A stretch of DNA of 64,000 bases from an uncultured Streptomyces sp. (GCF_947488945.1 NZ_CANLBS010000001.1:372001-436000); one strand, 5' to 3'. Counted from the stretch's first letter, positions 8,331-17,107 are shown. Notes: a model not told the origin generated them from the letters alone. Numbers and translations: made by a program.

Positions 8331-9410
8331 ATGACCGTCCGATACCCGCGTCCGCTCGTCCCCGGCGACCGCATCGCCGTCACCTCCCCCTCCAGCGGGG
8401 TCGACGACACGCTTCGCGCCCGACTCGACTTCGCGATCGGATGCGTGGAGAAGCACGGTTACGAGGTCGTGGTCGGCCGATGCATGGACGGGTCCGGGCA
8501 CATCAGCGCGCCGGCCGCCGAACGCGCCGCCGAACTCTCCGCGTTCCTCTCGGACCCCTCGATCCGTGCCGTCGTACCTCCGTGGGGCGGGGAGACCGCG
8601 ATCGACCTGGTCCCCCTCCTCGACTGGGAGCGGCTGCGGACCGCCGAACCCACCTGGATGGTCGGCTACTCCGACATCTCGACCCTGATCACGCCGCTCA
8701 CCCTGCTCACCGGTGTGGCCACCGTGCACGGAAACAACCTCATGGACACGCCCTACCGCGTGCCCGACGGGCTGGTCTCCTGGCTCGACATCGTCACCAT
8801 GCCCGCAGGTCACCACTTCGCACAGACACCGCCCGGCCGCTATCGCTCCGCCGGTTGGGACGACTGGGCCGCCAACGCCGAAGTCTCGGAGCTGACCCTC
8901 GACGCCCCGGGCCGGTGGACCCGCCTCGACACGGGCGACGCGAGCAACACGCACGGAACGGACGGCACGGGCGACACGGGCGGCCACGGTGAACTCGTCG
9001 TCGAGGGGCGACTCGTCGGCGGCTGCACCGAGATACTCGCTCCGCTCGCGGGCACCCCGTATCTGGACACGTCCTCCTTCGCCCGCACCCACGCCCCCGA
9101 GGGGTTGATCGTCTACGTCGAGGCCTGCGAGGACAATGCGTTCAGCATCTGCCGCACCCTGCACGGCATGCGGCTGGCGGGCTTCTTCGACGCGGCCAAC
9201 GCCGTTCTCGTGGGCCGCACGTCGGCCCCCGACAGTCCCACCCTCACCCAGCACGAGGCGGTGATCGACGCTCTCGCCCCGCTCGGCGTGCCGGTCCTCG
9301 CCGACGTCGACTGCGGCCACGTCGCGCCGTACCTCCCCCTCGTCAACGGCGCGCTCGCCCGCGTCGTGCACACCGACGAGCGCAGCGAAGTGATCCAGGT
9401 CCTCAAGTGA
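8331..9410 (+). CDS. S66-family peptidase (LD-carboxypeptidase / MccF-like)
   Basis: This 359-residue protein carries the S66 serine-peptidase layout: nucleophile Ser114 in GYSD, Glu264 in VEACED and His330 in CGHVAPYLP, forming the Ser-Glu-His triad. Family members cleave L,D bonds in recycled peptidoglycan peptides or hydrolyse microcin C-type peptide-nucleotides (MccF). The spacing and lack of a signal peptide fit a cytoplasmic MccF/LdcA-like enzyme. A Gly/Thr-rich insertion near residue 210 is unusual. The ATG has no strong Shine-Dalgarno. No peptidoglycan genes are adjacent, so immunity versus cell-wall recycling is open. Confidence 0.9.
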   Translation: MTVRYPRPLVPGDRIAVTSPSSGVDDTLRARLDFAIGCVEKHGYEVVVGRCMDGSGHISAPAAERAAELSAFLSDPSIRAVVPPWGGETAIDLVPLLDWERLRTAEPTWMVGYSDISTLITPLTLLTGVATVHGNNLMDTPYRVPDGLVSWLDIVTMPAGHHFAQTPPGRYRSAGWDDWAANAEVSELTLDAPGRWTRLDTGDASNTHGTDGTGDTGGHGELVVEGRLVGGCTEILAPLAGTPYLDTSSFARTHAPEGLIVYVEACEDNAFSICRTLHGMRLAGFFDAANAVLVGRTSAPDSPTLTQHEAVIDALAPLGVPVLADVDCGHVAPYLPLVNGALARVVHTDERSEVIQVLK

Positions 9411-9428
9411 GCTTCTGAGGAGGTCCGT

Positions 9429-9812
9429 TCAAGCGAGCCAGATCGCGCAGCGTCGGTGCTTCGCCGTCGGCACCGCCACCTCGTCGGCCGCTTCGACGCG
9501 CATCCCCCCGGTGGTGTTCACCGCTCGCAGCAGCGCGACTCGTGCCGTACGCAGTCGCTGCCGCGCCCGCCGCTCCTGCCACCGGGCTTCCGTGCCGACG
9601 GTCCTGTCGCGTTGGTGGCGCGGGAACGTGTACACGTCGACCCGATGCACCACCCGGACAGGAGTCGGTCGGCGCCCCGCCCGCGAGGCGGCAGAGAAGT
9701 CGGCCGCCGAGTAGCGGAGTTCGAAGAGTACGACGGTGTGCCACGCCCCGGGCGCCGGAGGGTTCGTACGCCACGGACGGTGGGGATGCAGGTGGTGAGC
9801 GGTGCGTGCCAC
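9429..9812 (-). CDS. Conserved-looking hypothetical protein
   Basis: The GTG start at 9812 has a near-perfect Shine-Dalgarno (GGAGGA, about 5 bases away), and third codon positions are overwhelmingly G/C, so this 127-residue frame is real. It is basic at the N-terminus (ARTAHHLHPHRPW), has a beta-like core (WHTVVLFELRYSAADF) and an Arg-rich helix. I do not recognise a family. Its end lies 18 bases from the convergent S66 peptidase gene. A 20-codon open frame lies just upstream on the same strand. Confidence 0.6.
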   Translation of the reverse strand: MARTAHHLHPHRPWRTNPPAPGAWHTVVLFELRYSAADFSAASRAGRRPTPVRVVHRVDVYTFPRHQRDRTVGTEARWQERRARQRLRTARVALLRAVNTTGGMRVEAADEVAVPTAKHRRCAIWLA

Positions 9813-9853
9813 GGGATTCCTCCGGTCGCCACCGCCGGGGCCGTCCCGGCGAG

Positions 9854-9916
9854 CTACCTGAAGCCCTCGGCCCCGCTGAAGGCCCCGGCCCCGATGTACC
9901 GCGCCACGCTGCTCAT
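9854..9916 (-). CDS. Possible 20-residue upstream ORF or gene remnant
   Basis: An ATG at 9916 preceded by TTGGAG opens a 20-codon frame starting MSSVARYIGAG and ending in TAG, 41 bases before the next GTG start. It could be a leader peptide translationally linked to the hypothetical gene, or the N-terminal piece of a once longer gene broken by a frameshift. There is no further evidence. Confidence 0.3.
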   Translation of the reverse strand: MSSVARYIGAGAFSGAEGFR

Positions 9917-9983
9917 GACTCCAAGGTAACCGCGACCGGAAGTACCGCGCTCCTCGTTTCGATCCGCCACTACCGTTGTGTCC

Positions 9984-10553
9984 ATGCCACCCACGCACCG
10001 CTCCGTGCCCTCCGCGTCCGCGCTGCTCGTCATCGACATGCAGGTGGCGACGGTGGCCATCGCCCACCGCGCCGCCGAGACGGTCGAGGTGATCGCCGGG
10101 CTGCGGGAACGGGCCAGAGCGTCGGGGGTGCCGGTGGTGACGATCCAGGACCACGGCGGGGGGCTACGGGCGGGGACCGCCCCATGGCAGGTCGTACCCG
10201 AACTCGCGCCCACCCCCTACGAGTCGGTACTGCGCAAGGACAGCCCGGACAGCTTCCTGGGCACGGGACTCGACCGCCTCCTGCGGGACTCGGGGATCAC
10301 CGAGGTCGTCGTGACCGGCTTCGCGACGGAGATCTGCGTGGACACCACGGCCCGGCAGGCACTGAGCCACGGATACGACCTCGTCCTGGTCGCGGACGGG
10401 CACACCACCTCGGTCCGCCCCGCTGCGGGAGCGTACGCAACGCCCGCACGCTCGGTCGCCCATCACAACGAGATCTTCCGGAACCTCGCCTTTCCGCACC
10501 GGACCGTCCGGGTGCTGCCCGCGTCCGAGGTGCCCTTTCCCCCGCAGGGGTGA
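9984..10553 (+). CDS. Isochorismatase-like cysteine hydrolase
   Basis: The 189-residue protein shows the isochorismatase fold signature with the Asp-Lys-Cys triad: Asp18 in VIDMQ, Lys85 in VLRKDSPDSF and Cys118 in ATEICVDTTAR. Family enzymes hydrolyse amides or isochorismate; the substrate is unknown here. The ATG at 9984 is favoured over a GTG two codons upstream. It is divergent from the hypothetical gene, with about 70 bases between the small ORF and this start. It is a different subfamily from the pncA-like enzyme at 49394. Confidence 0.9.
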   Translation: MPPTHRSVPSASALLVIDMQVATVAIAHRAAETVEVIAGLRERARASGVPVVTIQDHGGGLRAGTAPWQVVPELAPTPYESVLRKDSPDSFLGTGLDRLLRDSGITEVVVTGFATEICVDTTARQALSHGYDLVLVADGHTTSVRPAAGAYATPARSVAHHNEIFRNLAFPHRTVRVLPASEVPFPPQG

Positions 10554-10563
10554 ACGGCTTGCC

Positions 10564-10673
10564 GGCACGGTCCGGTGCGTCATTCGGCGCGATCCGGGGC
10601 ATCGTCCGGCACGGGCCGGGGCATCGTCCGGCGCGATCCGGGGCATCGTCCGGCACGGTCCGGGGCGACCCGC
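10564..10673. repeat. Five tandem copies of a 22-bp unit
   Basis: Five head-to-tail 22-bp units start at 10564, 10586, 10608, 10630 and 10652. The consensus is GGCRCGRTCCG followed by GGGCATCGTCC. Units alternate between GGCACGG and GGCGCGA beginnings, so the pair period is 44 bp and copies 2 and 4 are identical. The array starts 10 bases after the hydrolase stop. The rest of 10554-10970 is non-coding and holds the promoter region of the peptidoglycan-binding gene. Transcribed, the units could form repeated hairpins; as DNA, 22 bp is about two turns. Confidence 0.85.
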
Positions 10674-10970
10674 AAGCCGGAGGGAGTACGGCAGCCAGTT
10701 GCGGTGGCCGGGACAGCACGTCAGCCAAAAGTGGAACTCGTGGCGCCGGTTGGTGATCTCCCCCGCAGGAGGGAGAGTGCGCGGCGCGCAGGACGGGGCG
10801 TTCGTGATCCATTCCGCGTCCCGCGCTTCATTCGCGCCGGTCACACGCCCTGCCGAAGTCAGGCATTCGGCCTTACGTTCGTAGTACGCCCCGGCGCTCC
10901 ATCGAGGAGTGGCGGGGCTTGCGGACTCGACAAGCGGAGTCCGCCGTACGACCGAACCGGAGGTTTCGTC

Positions 10971-11420
10971 ATGGCCCTCACCGTCACCGCGTTCCGCCGC
11001 ACCACCCCGTCGCGTACGCCGCTGGGGCATCGCATGGCCGCGTTCGCCGGCGCCGCCGCGCTGGCCGTCGCCACGCTCGGGGTAGCCGCGCCGGGTTCGG
11101 CCTCCGCCGCCATAACGCCTTCGCAGGAGACCGCTTCCGCCGCCGCACCCGGCGGCTGTGCCTACGCCTCCTCGTCGAACCGGCCGACCCTCAAGCGGGG
11201 CAGTACCGGCGCGGCGGTCAAGCAGGCGCAGTGCCTGAGCAACGTGTGGGGCGGAGTGCCGAAGCTCGCGGTCGACGGGCAGTTCGGGGCGAAGACGCAA
11301 ACCAAGATCAAGTGGATCCAGGGATGCCACGGCCTGGTGAAGGACGGCGTAATCGGCCCGAAGACGTGGAACGCCCTCTACTACCCCGTCCCGGACTGCT
11401 ACGACCCGTATCCGGGCTGA
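10971..11420 (+). CDS. Secreted peptidoglycan-binding domain protein
   Basis: This 149-residue protein has a long signal peptide (basic MALTVTAFRRTTPSRTPLGHR, a hydrophobic Ala/Val core and a cleavage region near APGSASA about residue 46). A single peptidoglycan-binding type 1 domain follows (LKRGSTGAAVKQAQ to DGVIGPKTWNALY). Four cysteines could form disulphides outside the cell. There is no catalytic domain, so it probably binds the wall or anchors something. GGAGG lies 7 bases before the ATG. Confidence 0.9.
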   Translation: MALTVTAFRRTTPSRTPLGHRMAAFAGAAALAVATLGVAAPGSASAAITPSQETASAAAPGGCAYASSSNRPTLKRGSTGAAVKQAQCLSNVWGGVPKLAVDGQFGAKTQTKIKWIQGCHGLVKDGVIGPKTWNALYYPVPDCYDPYPG

Positions 11421-11433
11421 GCGGTGCCGTCCC

Positions 11434-11475
11434 GCCCCGGTGACGGATCCATGGAAGGGCCTCCGTCACCGGGGC
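11434..11475. terminator. Hairpin terminator after the peptidoglycan-binding gene
   Basis: Perfect 14-bp arms at 11434-11447 and 11462-11475 (GCCCCGGTGACGGA and its complement) with a 14-base loop begin 13 bases after the stop codon. There is no T-tract, as is common for Streptomyces terminators. From here to 11732 I see no other gene; the stretch should contain the promoter of the next small gene. Confidence 0.8.
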
Positions 11476-11732
11476 GCTGGGTGGCCGGGGCGTAGAGGTC
11501 CGCCCGGCGCTGGGGGTGCGTGGGGCGGGAGCCGATGCCCGCCGCCGGGGGGAGGACGAGAGCGGGAAGCGAATCGGGCGCCTGCGGAGCCACGGGAGGC
11601 GGGGGCGCGGCCAGGGAGGGAGCCGGACGTCGGGGCGGTTTGCGGGGCGTCCTGCGGGGCGCGTTAGCCTCGAAAGGCCCGCAGACACCCTTGGACGCGG
11701 GCCTGGAGACGACGAAAGCGAAGGTGCCTGCG

Positions 11733-12035
11733 ATGGCGAACGTTCCGGCAGCGGCAGTGGCGGCGAGCGGACTCGTCGGCGGTTACGGGGTCGCGCGGTG
11801 GACCAAGAAGCGCCCGCTCGGAGGCGTCGCCCTGGCTGCCGCCGGGACGCTCGCCGCGTACGAGTGGAACCGACGGGCGGGCGCCCGCGCCGCGACCGGC
11901 CTGACCGTCGCGTACGTGGCGGCCTTCGCCGGTTCGCACCCGCTCGCCAAGAAGATCGGCGCCTGGCCGTCCGTCTTCACCGTCGCGGGCGGCGTCGCAC
12001 TCGCTTCCTGGGCCGTCACCCGCCGCGCGGCCTGA
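11733..12035 (+). CDS. Small membrane protein of unknown function
   Basis: The 100-residue protein starting MANVPAAAVAASGL has three hydrophobic segments (about 5-20, 27-41 and 50-95 with a charged break HPLAKKIG). The start at 11733 is preferred because upstream in-frame residues are Gly/Arg-rich low complexity. It ends in a basic tail. I do not recognise a functional family. Confidence 0.7.
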   Translation: MANVPAAAVAASGLVGGYGVARWTKKRPLGGVALAAAGTLAAYEWNRRAGARAATGLTVAYVAAFAGSHPLAKKIGAWPSVFTVAGGVALASWAVTRRAA

Positions 12036-12115
12036 CCCCGGACCGCCCGCCCGGACCGCCCGCCCGGACCCGCGCCCGGATCTGCACCCGGTCCCCGCCC
12101 GGCCCCGTCACGCGC

Positions 12116-12150
12116 GAGGCCCGGAAGCAGCACTGCTGCTTCCGGGCCTC
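12116..12150. terminator. Strong bidirectional hairpin
   Basis: Perfect 15-bp arms (12116-12130 and 12136-12150, GAGGCCCGGAAGCAG and complement) enclose a 5-base loop. It lies between the small membrane gene (+) and the DUF445 gene (-), which converge here, so it can end both transcripts. Confidence 0.85.
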
Positions 12151-12304
12151 GGCGTCACCCATGGGCCTCCCTCACCCACGGGCCGCCCCGGCACACGGGC
12201 CGCTCTCGCACACGGGCCACCGCGGCCCACAGGCCAACAACCGCGCCCGCTCAGCCCCGCGTTCACCCGCTCACGAACGCCCGTTCACGACCGCCCACCG
12301 CCGC

Positions 12305-14209
12305 TCAGCCCCCCAGCGCCTTCGACACGGTATGGATCGCGAGGCCCGCCAAGGCTCCGACCACTGTGCCGTTGATCCGGATGAACTGCAGATCACGGCC
12401 GATGTGGGCCTCGATCTTCTTCGACGTCTGGTCGGCGTCCCAGCCGGCCACGGTGTCGCTGATCAGCGAGGTGATCTCGCCGCGGTAGGTGGTCACCACG
12501 TACACCGCCGCGTCCTCCAACCAGCCCTCCAGCTTCCCCTGGAGCCGCTCGTCCGTCGCCAGCCGCGAGCCGAGCGCGATCAGCGAGGCGCGCGCCCGCA
12601 GCCGAAGTTCGCTGCGCTCGTCCTCGGCTGCCCCGAGGATCATCGTGCGCACGGAAGCCCACGCGGACGCGATGACGTCCTGGACCTCACCGCGCCCCAG
12701 GATGTCCGCCTTCAGCCGCTCCACCCGCGCCCGGGTGTCCGGGTCCGTCTGGAGGTCCGCGGCGAAGTCGGCGAGGAAGGTGTCGATCGAGTCGCGCGCC
12801 GGATGACCCGGCATGTCCCGCATCTCCGTGACGAAGCGGAGCAGCTCCTTGTAGACCCGCTCCCCCACCCGCTTGTCCACGAACCGCGGGGTCCAGCCCG
12901 GTGCGCCGCCCTGCACCGCGTCCATGACCGCGTCGCCGTGCAGCACCAACCAGTCGTGGGCGCGGACGCAGACGAGATCCACGACCTTGCGGTGGCCGCC
13001 GTCGGCCACCACCCGCTCCAGCATCTTGCCGAGACCGGGGCCGACCTCCACCGTGTTCGCCCGCCGGGTGATGGCCTCTCCGACGATCGCCTGCACATCG
13101 GCGTCCCGCAGGACGGTCAGCGCCCCGCGCAGCGCGGTCGCCAGCTCGGCGGTGACCCGGTCCGCGTGTTCCGGCTCCGCGAGCCACGCTCCGAGCCGCC
13201 GGCCGACCCCGAGGGAGGGAATCCGGTCACGAACGACCCCTTCGGAGAGGAAGTTCTCGCCCACGAAGGAACCGAGAGAGGCCCCCAGTTGATCCTTCTT
13301 GGTGGGGATGATGGCCGTGTGGGGGATGGGGAGGCCGAGCGGACGCCGGAACAGCGCCGTGACGGCGAACCAGTCCGCCAGCGCGCCCACCATTCCCGCT
13401 TCGGCGGCCGCCGCGACGTAGCCCGGCCAGCCGCTCACCCCCGCGTTCTCCGCCCAGGTGGCGAGGACGTACACGACCGCGACGAGCAGGAGGAGACCGG
13501 TGGCGGTGGTCTTCATGCGGCGCACCCCGCGCCGCTTCTCCTCATCGGCGGCGGTGTACGCGAACGAGTCCCGGACCGCGCTCCGGGGCCGTCCCGGACC
13601 TCCCGCCGGCCCACCAGGACCGCCGGGGCCACCAGGCCCACCAGGACCGCCGGGGCCACCAGGGCCGGCGAGACCACCAGGACCGCCGGGACCGGTAAGC
13701 CCAGCAGGGTCACGTACCGTACGGTCCGCAGCCGTACGACCGGCACCACCCGCGCCGCCGGCACCACTGACCGGGCCGACACCACCGGCACCGCCGCTTC
13801 CGCCCGTCGTGTCCCCCGACGCCCCTGACCCACCGACCCCGTCGGCAGCGTCCGGGTCACCCGACGCGACGCCGTAGCCTCTACGCTTCGAGGACCCGGT
13901 CCCCGACCCGTCGGGTTCCACGGCCCCCGGCTCCGCAAAGCCCGACGCACGGGGTCCGGACTCAGGGACTCCGTTCCCGCCGGCCTCCAGCGCTCCGGGC
14001 TCCGGCGTACCGGCCCCCGGAGTCCCCGGAGCTTTCGGAGCCCCCGAAGCTCCCGAAACGTCCGAGGCACCCGGAGCGTCCGGCCCCGCACTCTCCGGCA
14101 CCGACCCGCTCATCCGCTCCGGGCCGTCACCCCGCGCGACACCGTCGTCCCGCGCGGCGTCACCGCCCCGCTGCCCGCTGTCCCGCTCTTCCGGTCCGGT
14201 CCGTTCCAT
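12305..14209 (-). CDS. DUF445 membrane protein with collagen-like N-terminus
   Basis: The C-terminal 430 residues form a DUF445 protein: a transmembrane helix (TATGLLLLVAVVYVLATWAE), then GALADWFAVTALFRRPLGLPIPHTAIIP, a long helical region and a C-terminal hydrophobic helix. DUF445 proteins are conserved membrane proteins of unknown function. About 200 N-terminal residues are low complexity, ending in repeated GPGGPGG triplets resembling collagen Gly-X-Y. The start is uncertain: ATG at 14209 (634 aa) is used; ATGs at 14251 and 14113 are alternatives. It is divergent from the SGNH hydrolase gene. Confidence 0.85.
   Translation of the reverse strand: MERTGPEERDSGQRGGDAARDDGVARGDGPERMSGSVPESAGPDAPGASDVSGASGAPKAPGTPGAGTPEPGALEAGGNGVPESGPRASGFAEPGAVEPDGSGTGSSKRRGYGVASGDPDAADGVGGSGASGDTTGGSGGAGGVGPVSGAGGAGGAGRTAADRTVRDPAGLTGPGGPGGLAGPGGPGGPGGPGGPGGPGGPAGGPGRPRSAVRDSFAYTAADEEKRRGVRRMKTTATGLLLLVAVVYVLATWAENAGVSGWPGYVAAAAEAGMVGALADWFAVTALFRRPLGLPIPHTAIIPTKKDQLGASLGSFVGENFLSEGVVRDRIPSLGVGRRLGAWLAEPEHADRVTAELATALRGALTVLRDADVQAIVGEAITRRANTVEVGPGLGKMLERVVADGGHRKVVDLVCVRAHDWLVLHGDAVMDAVQGGAPGWTPRFVDKRVGERVYKELLRFVTEMRDMPGHPARDSIDTFLADFAADLQTDPDTRARVERLKADILGRGEVQDVIASAWASVRTMILGAAEDERSELRLRARASLIALGSRLATDERLQGKLEGWLEDAAVYVVTTYRGEITSLISDTVAGWDADQTSKKIEAHIGRDLQFIRINGTVVGALAGLAIHTVSKALGG
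13596..13700. repeat. Gly-Pro-Gly codon repeat in the DUF445 gene
   Basis: Nine-base units related to CCAGGACCG/CCAGGCCCA repeat in frame and encode GPGGPGG stretches. They make the collagen-like linker just before the transmembrane part. The copy number is probably variable between strains by slippage. Confidence 0.7.
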
Positions 14210-14346
14210 CGCTCCACCCGTCCGCGCACGCGTTCGCCATGCCGTACGCATTGTGCCCACCTGAAGTACTCCCAGCCCGCACGACGAGTTCCCGCGGCAC
14301 GGCGCATCATGGGATGAGCCGAACATCAAGAGGAGACACACCGCTC

Positions 14347-15609
14347 ATGTCCACCAGGCGCCAGGGATATTCCCTGCTCATCGCCCTTGTGGCGGTCACC
14401 GCCGTGCTCGCCGCTGCCCTCGCCACGGGCACCGCGCTGTTCACCGACGGAGCCGGGAAGGACACGGCCGGTGATCCGAAGGGCGGCCACACCAGCCGGG
14501 GCCCCGCCGCACGGGCCGCCGCGGCCGGCCACTGGAACACGACCTGGGCCGGGTCCCCCACCCGTCCCGAGCCGAGCACGGTACCCTCGGCCCGGCCCGA
14601 CGCCCTGACCCCGCAGGCGACCACGGTGCGCAACGTCGTGCACACCAGTATCGGCGGCCGGGCGGCACGGATCACGCTCTCCAACCTGTTCGGCAAGACC
14701 CCGCTGGTCGTGGACCGGGCCACCGTGGAGCGGCAGCCCGTACGGTTCGGGGGCCGCAGCGCCGTCACCGTCCCCGTGGGCCGGCAGACGGTCAGTGACG
14801 CCGTGGACGTCACCGTCCCGGCCGACGCCGACCTCACGGTGACCGTGCACACCCCCGGCGGCGGCGGTCCGGTCACCTTCCACCCCCAGGCGGGCCAGAC
14901 CTCGTACGTCACCGACGGCCACGGCACCCACGCTTCCACGGCCTGGCGCTACCTGACGTCGGTGGAGGTCTTCAGCACCACGGCCACCGGCACCGTCGTC
15001 ACGTTCGGCGACTCGCTCACCGCCGGCAGCGGCTCGACGGTGGACGCCGAGAGCGGTTGGCCCGACGTGCTCTCCGACCGGCTGGGCGGCACCTACGCGG
15101 TCGCCAACCAGGGCATACCCGGCAACCGCCTCCTCCTGGAGACCATCGGCAGCCAGAGCGGTCTGCTCCGCTTCGACCGCGACGTACTGGGCGTCGCGGG
15201 GGTGAAGACGGTGATCATCTCGCTCGGCATCAACGACGTGCAGAACCAGCCGAGCGGCACGGACCCGCAACTCCTGATCGACGGACTGCGTACGCTCGCC
15301 GAACGCGCCCGCGCCCACGGCCTGCGGGTCGTCGGGGCGACCCTGACGCCGTTCGGCGGCCGGCCCAGCTGGACGCCGCAACGCGAGGCGACCCGCCGGA
15401 CCGTCAACACGGCCATCCGCACGGGTCACCTCTTCGACGCCTACGTCGACTTCGACCGGGTGGTCCGCGACCCGTACGCACCCGCCCGGATCCTGCCAGA
15501 CTACGACTGCGGCGACCACCTGCACTTCAACGACGCCGGATACCGCGCCCTCGGCCACAGCATCGACGTGAGGGCCGTCACCGACAGGGCGGCGAAGGGC
15601 GCCCTCTGA
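14347..15609 (+). CDS. Secreted SGNH/GDSL hydrolase
   Basis: This 420-residue protein has an N-terminal signal anchor (GYSLLIALVAVTAVLAAALA), a beta-rich N-terminal domain and a GDSL-type esterase domain. Catalytic Ser223 is in FGDSLTAG, block III is LGINDV, and Asp390/His393 are in DHLHFND. It should hydrolyse acyl esters outside the cell; the substrate is unknown. The ATG at 14347 has AGGAG about 11 bases upstream. It is divergent from the DUF445 gene and 53 bases before the glutaredoxin-like gene, possibly co-transcribed. Confidence 0.9.
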   Translation: MSTRRQGYSLLIALVAVTAVLAAALATGTALFTDGAGKDTAGDPKGGHTSRGPAARAAAAGHWNTTWAGSPTRPEPSTVPSARPDALTPQATTVRNVVHTSIGGRAARITLSNLFGKTPLVVDRATVERQPVRFGGRSAVTVPVGRQTVSDAVDVTVPADADLTVTVHTPGGGGPVTFHPQAGQTSYVTDGHGTHASTAWRYLTSVEVFSTTATGTVVTFGDSLTAGSGSTVDAESGWPDVLSDRLGGTYAVANQGIPGNRLLLETIGSQSGLLRFDRDVLGVAGVKTVIISLGINDVQNQPSGTDPQLLIDGLRTLAERARAHGLRVVGATLTPFGGRPSWTPQREATRRTVNTAIRTGHLFDAYVDFDRVVRDPYAPARILPDYDCGDHLHFNDAGYRALGHSIDVRAVTDRAAKGAL

Positions 15610-15662
15610 CGCCGTCGCCCGCCCCTGGGCCCGGCGGGACTCCTGCACTAGCCTGCGTTCCC

Positions 15663-16100
15663 ATGACACGCGCCTGGATCATGCCGACCCTGTTCGCGGC
15701 CTGTGCCCTGCTCGGGGGGAGCTCGCTGATCCGCAGGGACGTACCCGTCGGCGCCGCGGTACTGGCGCTGTTCTTCCTCTTCTTCGCCTGGCTGAACTCA
15801 CCGCTGGCGTTCCCCCGCCCACTCACCGCGGCGGAGGCGCAGCGCCGCAGTGCGGACGACGGACGGCCGATCGTCTACTGGCGTCCGGGCTGCACCTACT
15901 GCATGCGCCTGCGGATGCGACTGGGCCGCCGGGGCCGGCGGGCCCACTGGGTCGACATCTGGCGCGATCCGGCCGCCGCCGCGGTGGTCCGTGCGGCCAA
16001 CGACGGCAACGAGACCGTGCCGACCGTCTTCGTGGCCGGCCGGCCCCACGTCAACCCCGACCCCGCCTGGGTCCGCGACCGGCTGACCCCGACCGCCTGA
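15663..16100 (+). CDS. Membrane-anchored glutaredoxin-like protein
   Basis: The 145-residue protein has two N-terminal transmembrane helices (IMPTLFAACALLGGSSLI and VGAAVLALFFLFFAWL), then a glutaredoxin/NrdH-like domain with redox motif Cys77-T-Y-Cys80 in WRPGCTYCMRL and the TVPTVFV cis-proline loop. It probably acts as a thiol-disulphide protein facing the cytoplasm or membrane surface. No partner reductase is adjacent. Confidence 0.85.
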   Translation: MTRAWIMPTLFAACALLGGSSLIRRDVPVGAAVLALFFLFFAWLNSPLAFPRPLTAAEAQRRSADDGRPIVYWRPGCTYCMRLRMRLGRRGRRAHWVDIWRDPAAAAVVRAANDGNETVPTVFVAGRPHVNPDPAWVRDRLTPTA

Positions 16101-16140
16101 CCCGGCGCGCCCCGTACCGACCCGGCGCGCCCCGTACCGC
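16101..16140. repeat. 20-bp direct repeat after the glutaredoxin-like gene
   Basis: Two adjacent 20-base copies (CCCGGCGCGCC then CCGTACCGA/C) start right after the stop codon and differ only in their last base. No function is evident; it looks like a recent tandem duplication in a non-coding spacer. Confidence 0.6.
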
Positions 16141-16216
16141 CCGGCCCGCCCGGCCCGCCCCGCTCCGCGCCCGCACGCACGCACGGGCCGACGCGCCCCG
16201 CACGCCCCGCCCCGCC

Positions 16217-16885
16217 TCACCCGCCCGTGATCCGCCCCTGCTCGTCCCCGCGGGTCGCCTCCTTGCGCCGCTGGCGTTCCGCCTTGCTCCACTTGCGGTC
16301 GACGCCCACGCCACCGAGCAGGGCGAGGCCGGTGACGCGGACCCTGGGCGCGTCCGGGGCGGGTTCCGCCTCGTCCTTCGTCCGCTGGTCGAAGCCGCCC
16401 AGCAGGCCGATGCCGTTGACCACGAGGTGCACGTCCGGCGGGACCACCACTCCGATGCCGCCCATGACGGTGACGCAGCGGATCACCGTCTCGCGCCCCT
16501 CGAACCGCGCCTCGCGCAGGTCGACCTCTCCACCGCCCCACATGGCGAAGCAGGTGAACCGAGGGCCGATCGTCCAGCGGCCCTTGCGGCTGAACCCGCC
16601 CCAGAACGCGAACCCGCCCGTGGAGGTGGCCGTGCCGCCGATCCGTTCGGACCATTTCGTGGTCGCCGTCGGCTTCCGCAGGTCGGTCAACACCTCCCCG
16701 GAGGCGGGGAGATCACGTACCAGCGGCGTCAACTCCGCACGGGTGCGCGCCTTGTAGGTGGCGTCGAGGCGTTGCTCGAACTCCTCCATGTCCAGTCGCC
16801 CTTCGGCGACCGCGTCACGCAGGATCTCGGCCACCCGCTCCCGCTCGACGTCGGAAGCACGCATCTCCGGGAGTTCACTCGTCAT
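16217..16885 (-). CDS. DUF1707 protein with LiaF-like C-terminal domain
   Basis: The 222-residue soluble protein starts with a DUF1707 helical domain (MRASDVERERVAEILRDAV to LDMEEFEQRLDATYKA, residues about 8-55). A beta-helical LiaF/DUF2154-like domain follows (GGGEVDLREARF, VMGGIGVVVPPDVHLVV). DUF1707 regions are common in Actinobacteria; LiaF-like domains sense envelope stress through a partner kinase, but none is encoded here. The C-terminus is highly basic and polar. The start at 16885 leaves a G-rich Shine-Dalgarno. Confidence 0.85.
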   Translation of the reverse strand: MTSELPEMRASDVERERVAEILRDAVAEGRLDMEEFEQRLDATYKARTRAELTPLVRDLPASGEVLTDLRKPTATTKWSERIGGTATSTGGFAFWGGFSRKGRWTIGPRFTCFAMWGGGEVDLREARFEGRETVIRCVTVMGGIGVVVPPDVHLVVNGIGLLGGFDQRTKDEAEPAPDAPRVRVTGLALLGGVGVDRKWSKAERQRRKEATRGDEQGRITGG

Positions 16886-17107
16886 GCCAACCACCCTAGG
16901 CAATCGGGGGAGTTACCGCATCGGCGCACCGCCGGAAGGCCCTCGCCCCGTGCGACCGGCCCCGGAACGCCACTGGGCGGGTCCGCAGCCGACGCGCCGC
17001 CGGGGCGTCCCCGCAGGGAGGCGTGATCGGCGTCCGTCACCACCATTGCCGACGGTTGCGCGGGTCGCTATGTTAACTGGGAATCACATAGCTAGGCAGG
17101 TTCCGAA

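Noticed and set aside
10564..10673. Possible CRISPR array
   Set aside because: Units are contiguous 22-mers with no unique spacers and no cas genes nearby.
11516..13828. 770-residue plus-strand open frame
   Set aside because: Spans non-coding sequence and the antisense of the DUF445 gene; composition is typical of a high-GC shadow frame.
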